From NCBI GenBank assembly GCA_027083015.1, contig JALWQS010000155.1:1-7296 (forward strand): a DNA stretch of 7,296 nt. The letters are read 5' to 3'. The first letter of the stretch is position 1, and each line of letters begins with the position of its first letter. Under the pieces are notes generated by a model, which saw only the letters and a program-made list of their open reading frames with translations, was not told where the DNA came from and did not search any database. Position numbers and translations under genes: made by a program. The DNA is from Candidatus Woesearchaeota archaeon. GTDB taxonomy: Archaea > Nanobdellota > Nanobdellia > Woesearchaeales > UBA11576. Below are positions 1-5,441 of the stretch, piece by piece.

Positions 1-97
1 AGTGTAGTTTGGACGGACATCGGTACATTCCGTTCCGGAACAACTATCACTGGCGCTTGGGGTGCGTCTAACCGGAGTTCGAATCTTCGCGGCCCCA
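1..97 (+). tRNA. tRNA-Pro(GGG), 5' end cut off, with D-loop intron
   Basis: Proline tRNA reading CCC/CCU codons. The anticodon stem is GGCGC (52-56) with GCGTC (64-68), all five positions paired (one G-U), around a loop TTGGGGT (57-63) whose central GGG (59-61) is the anticodon. The T-arm is CGGAG (73-77) / CTTCG (85-89) with loop TTCGAAT (78-84). The 3' acceptor strand CGGCCCC (90-96) and discriminator A97 match archaeal tRNA-Pro; its partner, expected to be GGGGCCG, lies before base 1. CCA is not encoded. The D-stem is GTG (2-4) / CAC (48-50). Between the D-loop GG (11-12) and the conserved A21 (46) there are about 31 extra nucleotides, explained by an intron listed separately. Isotype and anticodon are clear; only the 5' end is unseen. 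Confidence 0.93.
13..43 (+). other. tRNA-Pro D-loop intron with bulge-helix-bulge motif
   Basis: A complete hBHBh splicing motif can be drawn. The outer helix is A6-T45 and T5-A46, continuing into the D-stem. The central 4-bp helix is GTTT (7-10) with GAAC (38-41). The 3-nt bulges are GGA (11-13) and AAC (42-44), on opposite strands. The inner helix is CGGA (14-17) with TCCG (34-37). Archaeal tRNA splicing endonuclease cuts both bulges at equivalent positions, so the intron length is fixed at 31 nt. Cutting after the second bulge base (12/13 and 43/44) leaves a normal D-loop with G18-G19 followed by C-T-A21. The exact cut could shift by one base. The position, around tRNA nucleotide 19/20, is non-canonical; the usual site is 37/38. 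Confidence 0.85.
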
Positions 98-98
98 T

Positions 99-110
99 AT
101 TTGTCTTTTT
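99..110 (+). terminator. T-rich terminator after tRNA-Pro
   Basis: Immediately 3' of the discriminator base the sequence turns T-rich and ends in five Ts (106-110). Archaeal RNA polymerase terminates on such oligo-T tracts without needing a hairpin. It is a plausible end for the tRNA transcript, but short. Confidence 0.35.
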
Positions 111-188
111 ATCAAGTCTTCTAATGGTAAATTGTAAGAGTTGTGTATTGCAGAAACCATACTATTAAGCAGGTCTTATGAAAATAGA

Positions 189-350
189 GGATGCGGTGGC
201 CGGAAGCAAGGAGAAGCGTGGTGGCCACTGCATCCAGGTGTTGAGAGATGTCTTCTTGTAAAGAGGACTATGATATTTCATGTAATCTTTTTTTTGTTTC
301 AAGATATCAGTTCTGGAAGAGCTCTCACCTTCCTACAATACCTCTCAACA
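189..350 (+). ncRNA. candidate structured RNA, family unknown
   Basis: No convincing protein gene lies in 98-509. This segment folds strongly and is GC-rich against an AT-rich background. (1) Bases 189-201 pair with 223-235 in 13 consecutive pairs (one G-U), with a purine-rich 21-nt loop holding GAAGC twice. (2) Bases 239-247 (TGTTGAGAG) pair perfectly with 342-350 (CTCTCAACA), a 9-bp long-range helix. (3) Inside it are 250-256 / 262-268 (7 bp, one U-G) and 315-319 / 329-333 (5 bp). The wobble pairs G195-T229 and T253-G265 work only in + strand RNA, since on the - strand they would be C-A and A-C mismatches. I looked for RNase P, SRP, H/ACA and C/D signatures and did not find a convincing one. 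A T8 run near 288-295 could end a shorter version that would lack the long-range helix. Confidence 0.38.
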
Positions 351-428
351 AAAGTGTTTTTTAGAATGGGACTGTTTTATTTATAATTAACCTATATATT
401 TTATAAAATTTTAAATTTTATTAAATCA

Positions 429-457
429 CTTTATAAACTATCAAAACTTTTATATAA
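429..457 (+). promoter_or_regulatory. TATA region of the PhoU-like gene
   Basis: Two archaeal TATA-like elements lie here: TTTATAAA (430-437) and TTTTATATAA (448-457). Transcription would start about 25 nt downstream of either, near 458-460 or 478, giving a short leader before the coding region at 510. Which one is used cannot be told from the sequence. Confidence 0.45.
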
Positions 458-509
458 TGGTCGTAATTTCAAACAATTTAAAGAATTTGAGCAATCCGGG
501 GGGATAATC

Positions 510-1418
510 ATCAAACGGAAAGTCATACAGATAGCAGGTTCAACACACTTAGTCTCTTTACCAAAGAACTGGATAAAAAGGAATAATGTTAAGAAAGGCG
601 ATGAGCTAGAGATCATAGAGCAGAACGACAAATTGGTAGTGCAGTCAGGAGGGGAAGGACCTCTACAATCGATAAAAGTCAATGCTGTGGATATTAATCT
701 GTTTGCATTCAGATCATTATGCGCAGTCTATAAGTCAGGGTATGATGAAGTAGAACTGCAGATAGGCGATGGTTCCTCAATAAAAGACCTGTCCCGTCAG
801 ATGACTGCGATGCTTCCTGGCTATGAGATAGTAGACCAGTTCAGCAACACCTGCGTCATAAAAAATATATCAAAAGGTCTGGACTCTGAGTTTGATACCA
901 TCCTAAGAAAGATATTTCTCATCACCAAGACTATGGCCAGCAATACGCTGACAGCTCTAAAAGATAAGAAGATTTCCAAACTGGACGATACACTCACGTA
1001 TGAAGAGACAGCCAACAGGTTCTGCAATTTCTGCGAAAGGATGCTAAACAAAAGAGGATACAAGGATGCAGAAAAAACCTCTTTTGTATATAATATAATC
1101 TGGGAGCTAGAGAAAGTAAGCGACGAGCTGAAGTACATGAACATTTATCTGCTCAACAAGAAGAATGCACGACTATCCCCCGAACTTTTAGATATATTCG
1201 AGAATGTTATAGAGATGCTCAACACTTTCTATGAAGCGTTCTATAAGTATGATCCTAAAAAGATACAAAAAATAGCAGAGATGAGAAAAAAGCTGATATC
1301 AGAGCTTAATAATAGGTTCGAAGACAAGAAAGCAGATCCTAAGATAATACATCACCTGATAAACATGACACAGATGATCTTCAATATGATGGGTTCTTAC
1401 TTGGGAACAAAGTTCTAA
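510..1418 (+). CDS. PhoU-like regulator with N-terminal SpoVT/AbrB domain
   Basis: About 302 aa. Residues 1-45 form a swapped-hairpin AbrB DNA-binding domain; the stretch VSLPKNWIKRNNVKKGDEL (residues 15-33) is diagnostic. The rest is helical and PhoU-like, with ELEKVSDEL at 199-207 matching the family motif ELERIGDHA. Archaeal proteins of this architecture are annotated as phosphate-uptake regulators; direct evidence of function is thin. No ATG, GTG or in-frame TTG precedes the AbrB domain. The first standard codon is TTG at 633, which would delete the domain. I place the start at ATC 510 because relatives begin MKRKV and because a G6 run (498-503) lies 6 nt upstream as a possible ribosome binding site; ATC 507 and ATA 504 are alternatives. 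A 16-codon ORF from ATG 457 ends in TAA (505-507), right against this start. The gene converges on the receiver-kinase gene. No pst transporter genes are nearby. Confidence 0.85.
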   Translation: MKRKVIQIAGSTHLVSLPKNWIKRNNVKKGDELEIIEQNDKLVVQSGGEGPLQSIKVNAVDINLFAFRSLCAVYKSGYDEVELQIGDGSSIKDLSRQMTAMLPGYEIVDQFSNTCVIKNISKGLDSEFDTILRKIFLITKTMASNTLTALKDKKISKLDDTLTYEETANRFCNFCERMLNKRGYKDAEKTSFVYNIIWELEKVSDELKYMNIYLLNKKNARLSPELLDIFENVIEMLNTFYEAFYKYDPKKIQKIAEMRKKLISELNNRFEDKKADPKIIHHLINMTQMIFNMMGSYLGTKF

Positions 1419-1540
1419 ATTTGCCGGACAAAAAAGGTTCTTTGATTAAAGGAGTCCAAAAAGATCTATAACGATCCATATTCGCTCCAAGAACATCCGA
1501 ATCAGACATGTTTCTTGTCAGCCTATAATCTTAAATAATC

Positions 1541-3886
1541 TTAAAGAAGTTTTTTCTGTAAGATGGTATTCAGTGCGTAACTTAAGTACTGAAGGACAGA
1601 AGATAGTTCAGTACGTTGCTTACTAAACATCTTTCCCTGTTTGGCTAATTCTATGTAACTGTTCTGCAATCCTCTATATGCATTACCTAATGTGCCTATC
1701 ATCTCTTTGATAAGAAGATACTTCTTTTCAGTCCTGGGAACCTGTTCTATGATGAAACCTGCATGAGCGCCAGCCATCAATAGAGATCTTCTGAAAAGAG
1801 CAGCATAGTACTCATTCGTAAACTTTTGGAATAGGTGATTATGCTCTTTAGTTCCGCTCTGAGCAGTCTCATAAGCTTTTTTAGGGACCAAATAACTGAC
1901 AAAATCAGCAAGATCATCAACGTACTCGGGAGATATCTGGAATGCTCCCTCTTTGATCCTTCTCTTTATATCCCTGAAATCTTTTTGAGGATTCTTAAAA
2001 TCAACGCCCTCACAATAAGCTAACAACTGCTTAAGTTCTTCTCTACTCTCAGAAGGAGAAGTTTCAGAATCATACCTTATCTCGTCGAGGATAAATCCTT
2101 TTTTATCATTCTCGTACCTCCTAACAATATCGTTCATCTGCTTGACAGCTTGAGGGTAAAGCGTAAAAAAGTCCGAAACGAGAGCAACTTCTGTAGTGGC
2201 GTTCTGAGAAGGATTTACGAAGTCAGAATAACATAACTGCGTCGCTAGGTCAATGACCAGCGGTAGCTGTTTTACGCTTCCAAAATCATAGAAGAACATC
2301 TTACGTCTTTTTCTTCGCTTTTGGATCAAGGAATTTGCGATAAACGAATCTTTATAGAAGGCAGGCTCCAGACTAGCCAGCAGGTTAATGATGGGCATAG
2401 ATGACTCGTAAAGCATCTTTTGTTGTTCCAAGCTAAGAGGCTGAAGACCTCCTTTGGCCAGGAGCCTATTGAGAGGTTCAACTATCCGATGACCTAATCT
2501 TGGAATGTAATAATCCTCAATCGGATCCTCGATGCTATCAGCCAATTGCATAGGTCCGGCTGCGAGAACATAAGCCAGCTGACGAACAGCATTTGAAAGG
2601 ATGGCAGTTCTTGCAGTCTCAATCTTTTTTCTCAGAGAGTTATCTGAGATATTCATGGGATTCCCTTTCTTATGAAGAACTCTCAATTCTTCGAGAACGG
2701 TGGTCCCCTTCACGTAATCCCTATAGAGAACCGCCTTGGAAGAATCTTGTGAACGCACAACACTGATAAGCTGAGGAACGTGAAGAAGGTTCTGCACATC
2801 TTCAAAATGCCTACTGATACGTCGATAAAATCTTAAGAGCTTGGCTTCTCTGCCAATAGCGCTCTTATAATCTTCTTTTCTGTAGAGCTTCTTAGAACCG
2901 ACGGAAAGTATTGCGCATGTACCTCTTGAAGGCCTTATCTCTTCCAGTCTTTCAAGACGCCCCCTTGTCTCTTCAATAGTGCCGATCAAAGCTCTTTGCA
3001 GAGCTTCAGGACGTTCAAGTGCAGGAGCATAACTTCCCTGCGCACTATCAAAAAGTTTCATAGCAACAGAGTTCATCATCTCAGCTCTTAATGAATGCAG
3101 TAAAGGACTTAGTGAGGGATTATCAGTCTCCTCTCTTGCCATAGCTACAAATCTTAGAGCATCATTCAATCGACCATTTTCGTATAAAGAAGATATAGCT
3201 TCGCGTGCATAACCAATCGCTTTAAGGATGTCAGGCAGTTCACCATCTGAATCTTGCCTTTCTTTCAACGAATTTATCGTGGAGCCAAGACGTGTTTCAA
3301 TATCTTTGATGAGACCTGACTTTTCAGGCGGTTCGTCAAATAAGGAATCCAATTGCAGGTTATCCTCTCCTCTGTAACCTCGAGATTTTTTCTCAGCTTC
3401 TCTGCAACTTCGCTTATATGTGATCAATATGCTTCTTGCCAGATCTCTTACTTGTTTTTTCAGACTTGTAGGTCTCAGAAGAAAATAAGCACCTCTTCGG
3501 CCGGCAGCCTGAGCTCTGGCCGCGACCTTGTTCAGTTCAGTCTCGCTGCTTAGAAGAATATATGTTGCATTCGGAGATCTTTCAGCAACAATGTTAAGGA
3601 GATCCTGATAGTTTAAAGCATCATCCCCATGATCATCAAGGATCACCAGGTCGAAATCTTCGTGTGGAATAGAAGCAGGTGCCTGGCTTTGTGTCTCTTC
3701 AAGAATAATCACTTCCAGACTCTTATTTTTATTCTGCTTGTGTTTTCGACGGCTTTTTCTTTTCTTTCCTGGAGTGACCAGTTTTTTAAGTTCATTAGCC
3801 AGTTGTTGCATTGCCTTTATATCGCCATCTATTATGAGAACTCTGTCAGGCAGAAATGCTAACTCCCCCGAATATTTATTCTTCAT
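1541..3886 (-). CDS. receiver-domain / kinase-fold fusion protein, uncharacterised
   Basis: 781 aa, probably cytosolic; no signal peptide or membrane segment seen. Residues 15-160 read as a receiver (REC) fold: strands RVLIIDGD (15-22), LEVIILEE (57-64), FDLVILDD (78-85), TYILLSSE (108-115) and GAYFLLRP (132-139). D84 fits the phospho-acceptor. The second acidic residue of the pair is G21 and the conserved Lys is R138, so it is degenerate. A lysine/arginine-rich insert (40-55) separates the first helix from strand 2. Residues about 190-315 are helical, partly TPR-like. Residues about 325-560 resemble the protein-kinase/APH fold: basic strand with K332/K333/K337, E347 in a helix C-like segment, VP (370-371), hinge-like VLYRDYVKG (386-394), catalytic loop YKDSFIANSLI with D513 and N518 in HxDxxxxN spacing (His replaced by Tyr), then DFG (534-536). 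The remainder is helical. Substrate is unknown; an APH, UbiB or pseudokinase relationship cannot be separated by eye. The start is ATG 3886 with no evident ribosome binding site. Confidence 0.82.
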   Translation of the reverse strand: MKNKYSGELAFLPDRVLIIDGDIKAMQQLANELKKLVTPGKKRKSRRKHKQNKNKSLEVIILEETQSQAPASIPHEDFDLVILDDHGDDALNYQDLLNIVAERSPNATYILLSSETELNKVAARAQAAGRRGAYFLLRPTSLKKQVRDLARSILITYKRSCREAEKKSRGYRGEDNLQLDSLFDEPPEKSGLIKDIETRLGSTINSLKERQDSDGELPDILKAIGYAREAISSLYENGRLNDALRFVAMAREETDNPSLSPLLHSLRAEMMNSVAMKLFDSAQGSYAPALERPEALQRALIGTIEETRGRLERLEEIRPSRGTCAILSVGSKKLYRKEDYKSAIGREAKLLRFYRRISRHFEDVQNLLHVPQLISVVRSQDSSKAVLYRDYVKGTTVLEELRVLHKKGNPMNISDNSLRKKIETARTAILSNAVRQLAYVLAAGPMQLADSIEDPIEDYYIPRLGHRIVEPLNRLLAKGGLQPLSLEQQKMLYESSMPIINLLASLEPAFYKDSFIANSLIQKRRKRRKMFFYDFGSVKQLPLVIDLATQLCYSDFVNPSQNATTEVALVSDFFTLYPQAVKQMNDIVRRYENDKKGFILDEIRYDSETSPSESREELKQLLAYCEGVDFKNPQKDFRDIKRRIKEGAFQISPEYVDDLADFVSYLVPKKAYETAQSGTKEHNHLFQKFTNEYYAALFRRSLLMAGAHAGFIIEQVPRTEKKYLLIKEMIGTLGNAYRGLQNSYIELAKQGKMFSKQRTELSSVLQYLSYALNTILQKKLL

Positions 3887-3928
3887 TGTGCGTCAAAAGT
3901 AAGCTGTTTAATGAAACTCTTATGCATC

Positions 3929-3950
3929 AGTATATGCTATTTCATATACT
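3929..3950. repeat. perfect 8-bp inverted repeat in leader of receiver-kinase gene
   Basis: AGTATATG (3929-3936) and CATATACT (3943-3950) are perfect inverted copies separated by 6 bp. The element lies 43-64 bp upstream of the start codon at 3886 and downstream of the TATA box at 3998-4005. It would therefore fall in the 5' untranslated region or just after the transcription start. It could be a dimeric repressor operator or an RNA hairpin. Confidence 0.5.
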
Positions 3951-3997
3951 ACTATCTATCTCAAATCTCTTTTTTTTACTGAATTGACTCTTAAGCA

Positions 3998-4011
3998 TAT
4001 ATAAATTTTGC
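3998..4011 (-). promoter_or_regulatory. BRE/TATA promoter of the receiver-kinase gene
   Basis: On the - strand the sequence reads GCAAAA followed by TTTATATA, a good archaeal BRE plus TATA box. Transcription would start near 3975, leaving a leader of about 90 nt that contains the inverted repeat at 3929-3950. The TATA core is nearly symmetric, so it could also drive a + strand transcript starting near 4027. Confidence 0.6.
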
Positions 4012-4025
4012 TATAATTTACTATT

Positions 4026-4110
4026 GTTCAGTGGGAAATTGGTTGTTTGTTTGGTGTGTGGTGCTGAGCGTGTGGTTTTAAACAACTGATTAGCTGTGGA
4101 TCGGGTAAGA
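4026..4110 (+). ncRNA. candidate small RNA with G+T-rich hairpin
   Basis: Bases 4037-4048 pair with 4080-4091 in 12 consecutive pairs, two of them wobbles (T4040-G4088 and G4041-T4087), around a 31-nt loop. These wobbles pair only in + strand RNA. Bases 4024-4079 are almost all G and T, with only three Cs in 56. A TATA-like element at 3998-4005 would place a start near 4027, at the edge of this fold. There is no C box, so it is not an ordinary C/D guide RNA, although two CTGA motifs occur. Ends are guesses. A + strand transcript would run toward the 3' end of NOG1 and could be antisense to it. Confidence 0.28.
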
Positions 4111-4173
4111 ATTACAACTTAAATAAGAAATAACAAGGAATAATCAGATATTTGTGCAAATAACTCTTAAAAA

Positions 4174-5163
4174 TTATTTATAATCCCGAGTTCTTCTCTT
4201 AATCTCTTCTTTCAGCTTCGCCAAGTCTTTAATTCCTTTCATTTTAGAATCAGATAATCGCTCTACCTCAGATAATCTTTCACTATCAGAAGGCTCAAGA
4301 AGATCAGTCTTGCTCAAAAAGATAATCATAGGCTTATGAAACCTATCAATCATGCTCTTAAGCTTTTTTTGCTCCTTAAGACTGTAAGTTCTACCACTAA
4401 CATCAATAACAAAAACAACAAGGTCAGCACAATACTTGATCGCTAAATAGGCTTGTTTTTCTATAGGATTCATAGCATCAATCCTGTTAAGAGTTCCAGG
4501 AGTATCAATGAACTGGACCTTGTGGCGAGAAAAAAAAGCATATCCGACATTGAGTTTTTTCGTCGTGAAAGCATAATCGGCTATCTCAGGAGTGCTGCCC
4601 GTAAGCTTCGATAAAAGCGTGGTCTTGCCAACATTAGGAAAACCTGCGATGCATACAGTAAATATGCCTGACTTGATGCTGGGATAGTTCCTTACAACCC
4701 GACGGGCATCTTCAAGATACTCCAACTGTCTCCTGACCTGTTTCATCACAGAACTGATTCTTCCATAATACTCGGAACTGTACTCGCTGATCTTTCTCAA
4801 GTGCTGAGTCCTCTTGAGTTTGGTAAGGTACTGAGAAGAGAGCTTCTCCACCATATCACGAGCCCACTTCATAGCGCCAAGACTTTTTTTCAGTTCAGGA
4901 TAATCAAGAGTAGCCCTTACAAGTTCATTATAGAACTCAGTAAGCGAATCAAGAGAAGGGAATCCCTTAAGAATGATGTTAAGATGCTTGACAAGAACAC
5001 GTTTGATCTCCCTAATCCTCGCCAGTTCTCCAGCTTTGACTTTCTCTAACCTGGGGCCTTTAGTCTGCGTCTTAAGCATACTGCTCTGCTTCTTCGCCCT
5101 ACTGAAAGCAAGGTCAAGATACCATTGGTAAGTTTCAATCTTAGGAATGTCTTGAAATGCCAT
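4174..5163 (-). CDS. NOG1-family GTPase
   Basis: 329 aa. NOG1/Nog1p GTPases act in late assembly of the large ribosomal subunit; the archaeal form has the N-terminal helical domain and G domain but lacks the long eukaryotic tail. A helical N-terminal region (about 1-160) is followed by G1 GFPNVGKTT (174-182), G2 within AFTTKK (around T200-T201), G3 DTPG (220-223), G4 SKTD (284-287) and a weak G5 near SDSKMKGI. G4 carries Ser where most family members have Asn. I chose ATG 5163 over the upstream TTG at 5172, because a TATA box at 5186-5193 puts the transcription start near 5165. The mRNA would then be leaderless, which is common in archaea. A possible 42-aa gene ends 23 bp upstream on the same strand. 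Context beside rnp2, psmA and SBDS suits a ribosome-biogenesis factor. Confidence 0.92.
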   Translation of the reverse strand: MAFQDIPKIETYQWYLDLAFSRAKKQSSMLKTQTKGPRLEKVKAGELARIREIKRVLVKHLNIILKGFPSLDSLTEFYNELVRATLDYPELKKSLGAMKWARDMVEKLSSQYLTKLKRTQHLRKISEYSSEYYGRISSVMKQVRRQLEYLEDARRVVRNYPSIKSGIFTVCIAGFPNVGKTTLLSKLTGSTPEIADYAFTTKKLNVGYAFFSRHKVQFIDTPGTLNRIDAMNPIEKQAYLAIKYCADLVVFVIDVSGRTYSLKEQKKLKSMIDRFHKPMIIFLSKTDLLEPSDSERLSEVERLSDSKMKGIKDLAKLKEEIKRRTRDYK

Positions 5164-5185
5164 ATAAATCAAGACCCGCTCTCTA

Positions 5186-5193
5186 TTTATAAA
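5186..5193 (-). promoter_or_regulatory. TATA box of NOG1 gene
   Basis: TTTATAAA centred about 27 bp upstream of ATG 5163 predicts a leaderless transcript. It overlaps the stop codon of the 42-aa ORF, so NOG1 can be transcribed independently of that small gene. Confidence 0.5.
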
Positions 5194-5315
5194 GGGTGCG
5201 GAAATATCATAAAATACTGAAAGAATCCCCTAAGAAGCCTGCTTGGATACTGCCTGGCAATGCTGTACAGACAGCCGTGCTCCTCAACTTGATTACGCTC
5301 TTCTTGCTCCATCAT
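5187..5315 (-). CDS. small protein of 42 aa, unknown
   Basis: The ORF begins with two consecutive ATG codons (5315 and 5312) and ends at TAA (5187-5189). The product starts MMEQEERNQVEE, has a CLYSIARQYPSRLLRG core and an aromatic end (FFQYFMIFPHPL). It is acidic at the N-terminus and basic-amphipathic later; I do not recognise a family. Support: codon composition is less AT-rich than surrounding intergenic DNA, and a TATA-like palindrome at 5346-5353 would start transcription near 5325, just before the ATG. It lies in the same direction as NOG1, 23 bp away. Against: it is short and has no clear ribosome binding site, and the NOG1 TATA box overlaps its end. Confidence 0.42.
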   Translation of the reverse strand: MMEQEERNQVEEHGCLYSIARQYPSRLLRGFFQYFMIFPHPL

Positions 5316-5338
5316 TATAGTTGACTTGAGCCATAACC

Positions 5339-5353
5339 CAAAACCTTTATAAA
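5339..5353 (+). promoter_or_regulatory. BRE/TATA promoter of rnp2 operon, possibly bidirectional
   Basis: CAAAACC (5339-5345, BRE-like) followed by TTTATAAA (5346-5353) is a strong archaeal promoter for the + strand, with start expected near 5375. The TATA core is a perfect palindrome, so the - strand could also be served, with start near 5325, just upstream of the 42-aa ORF. The BRE favours the + direction. Confidence 0.6.
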
Positions 5354-5392
5354 TATCCAGAATTTCTTGGTGTTTGACGAGAGAAAAGAGAA

Positions 5393-5441
5393 ATGAACAC
5401 CTGTTGTTATTTCTCGATGTTTTAGATGAAGTACAGGTGAT
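5393..5441 (+). promoter_or_regulatory. rnp2 leader: short ORFs and hairpin covering the ribosome binding site
   Basis: In the predicted 65-nt leader, CACCTGT (5398-5404) pairs perfectly with ACAGGTG (5433-5439), 7 bp. The 3' arm contains most of the AGGTGAT ribosome binding site (5435-5441), so folding would hide it. Two tiny ORFs precede the gene: ATG 5393 to TAG 5425 (MNTCCYFSMF) and ATG 5426 to TGA 5440 (MKYR). The first ORF runs through the 5' arm, so ribosomes on it would open the hairpin. This is a plausible translational switch, inferred only from sequence. Confidence 0.35.

Noticed and set aside
22..66. Alternative reading of the first RNA as tRNA-Gly(TCC) with an anticodon-loop intron
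   Set aside because: The anticodon stem would have only four pairs plus a G-G mismatch. The proline reading gives five pairs, a proper loop, a proline-type acceptor and a complete splicing motif.
150..175. CAGAAACC resembling the 3' conserved region of RNase P RNA
   Set aside because: The matching 5' conserved region is absent upstream and the rest of the segment does not fit the RNase P layout in either order or strand.
141..386. 81-codon + strand reading frame
   Set aside because: The translation is compositionally odd (Cys- and Trp-rich, then poly-Phe), crosses the strongest RNA stem and a T8 run, and has no ribosome binding site or recognisable family.
821..1144. 107-codon - strand frame inside the PhoU-like gene
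   Set aside because: Serine-rich shadow of a clear + strand gene; no family features.
3911..3982. 23-codon + strand ORF, hydrophobic
   Set aside because: Very short, lies over the inverted repeat and T-rich tract of the opposite gene's leader, and has no ribosome binding site.
4024..4095. C/D box guide RNA
   Set aside because: Two CTGA (D-like) motifs occur, but no C box is found on either strand.
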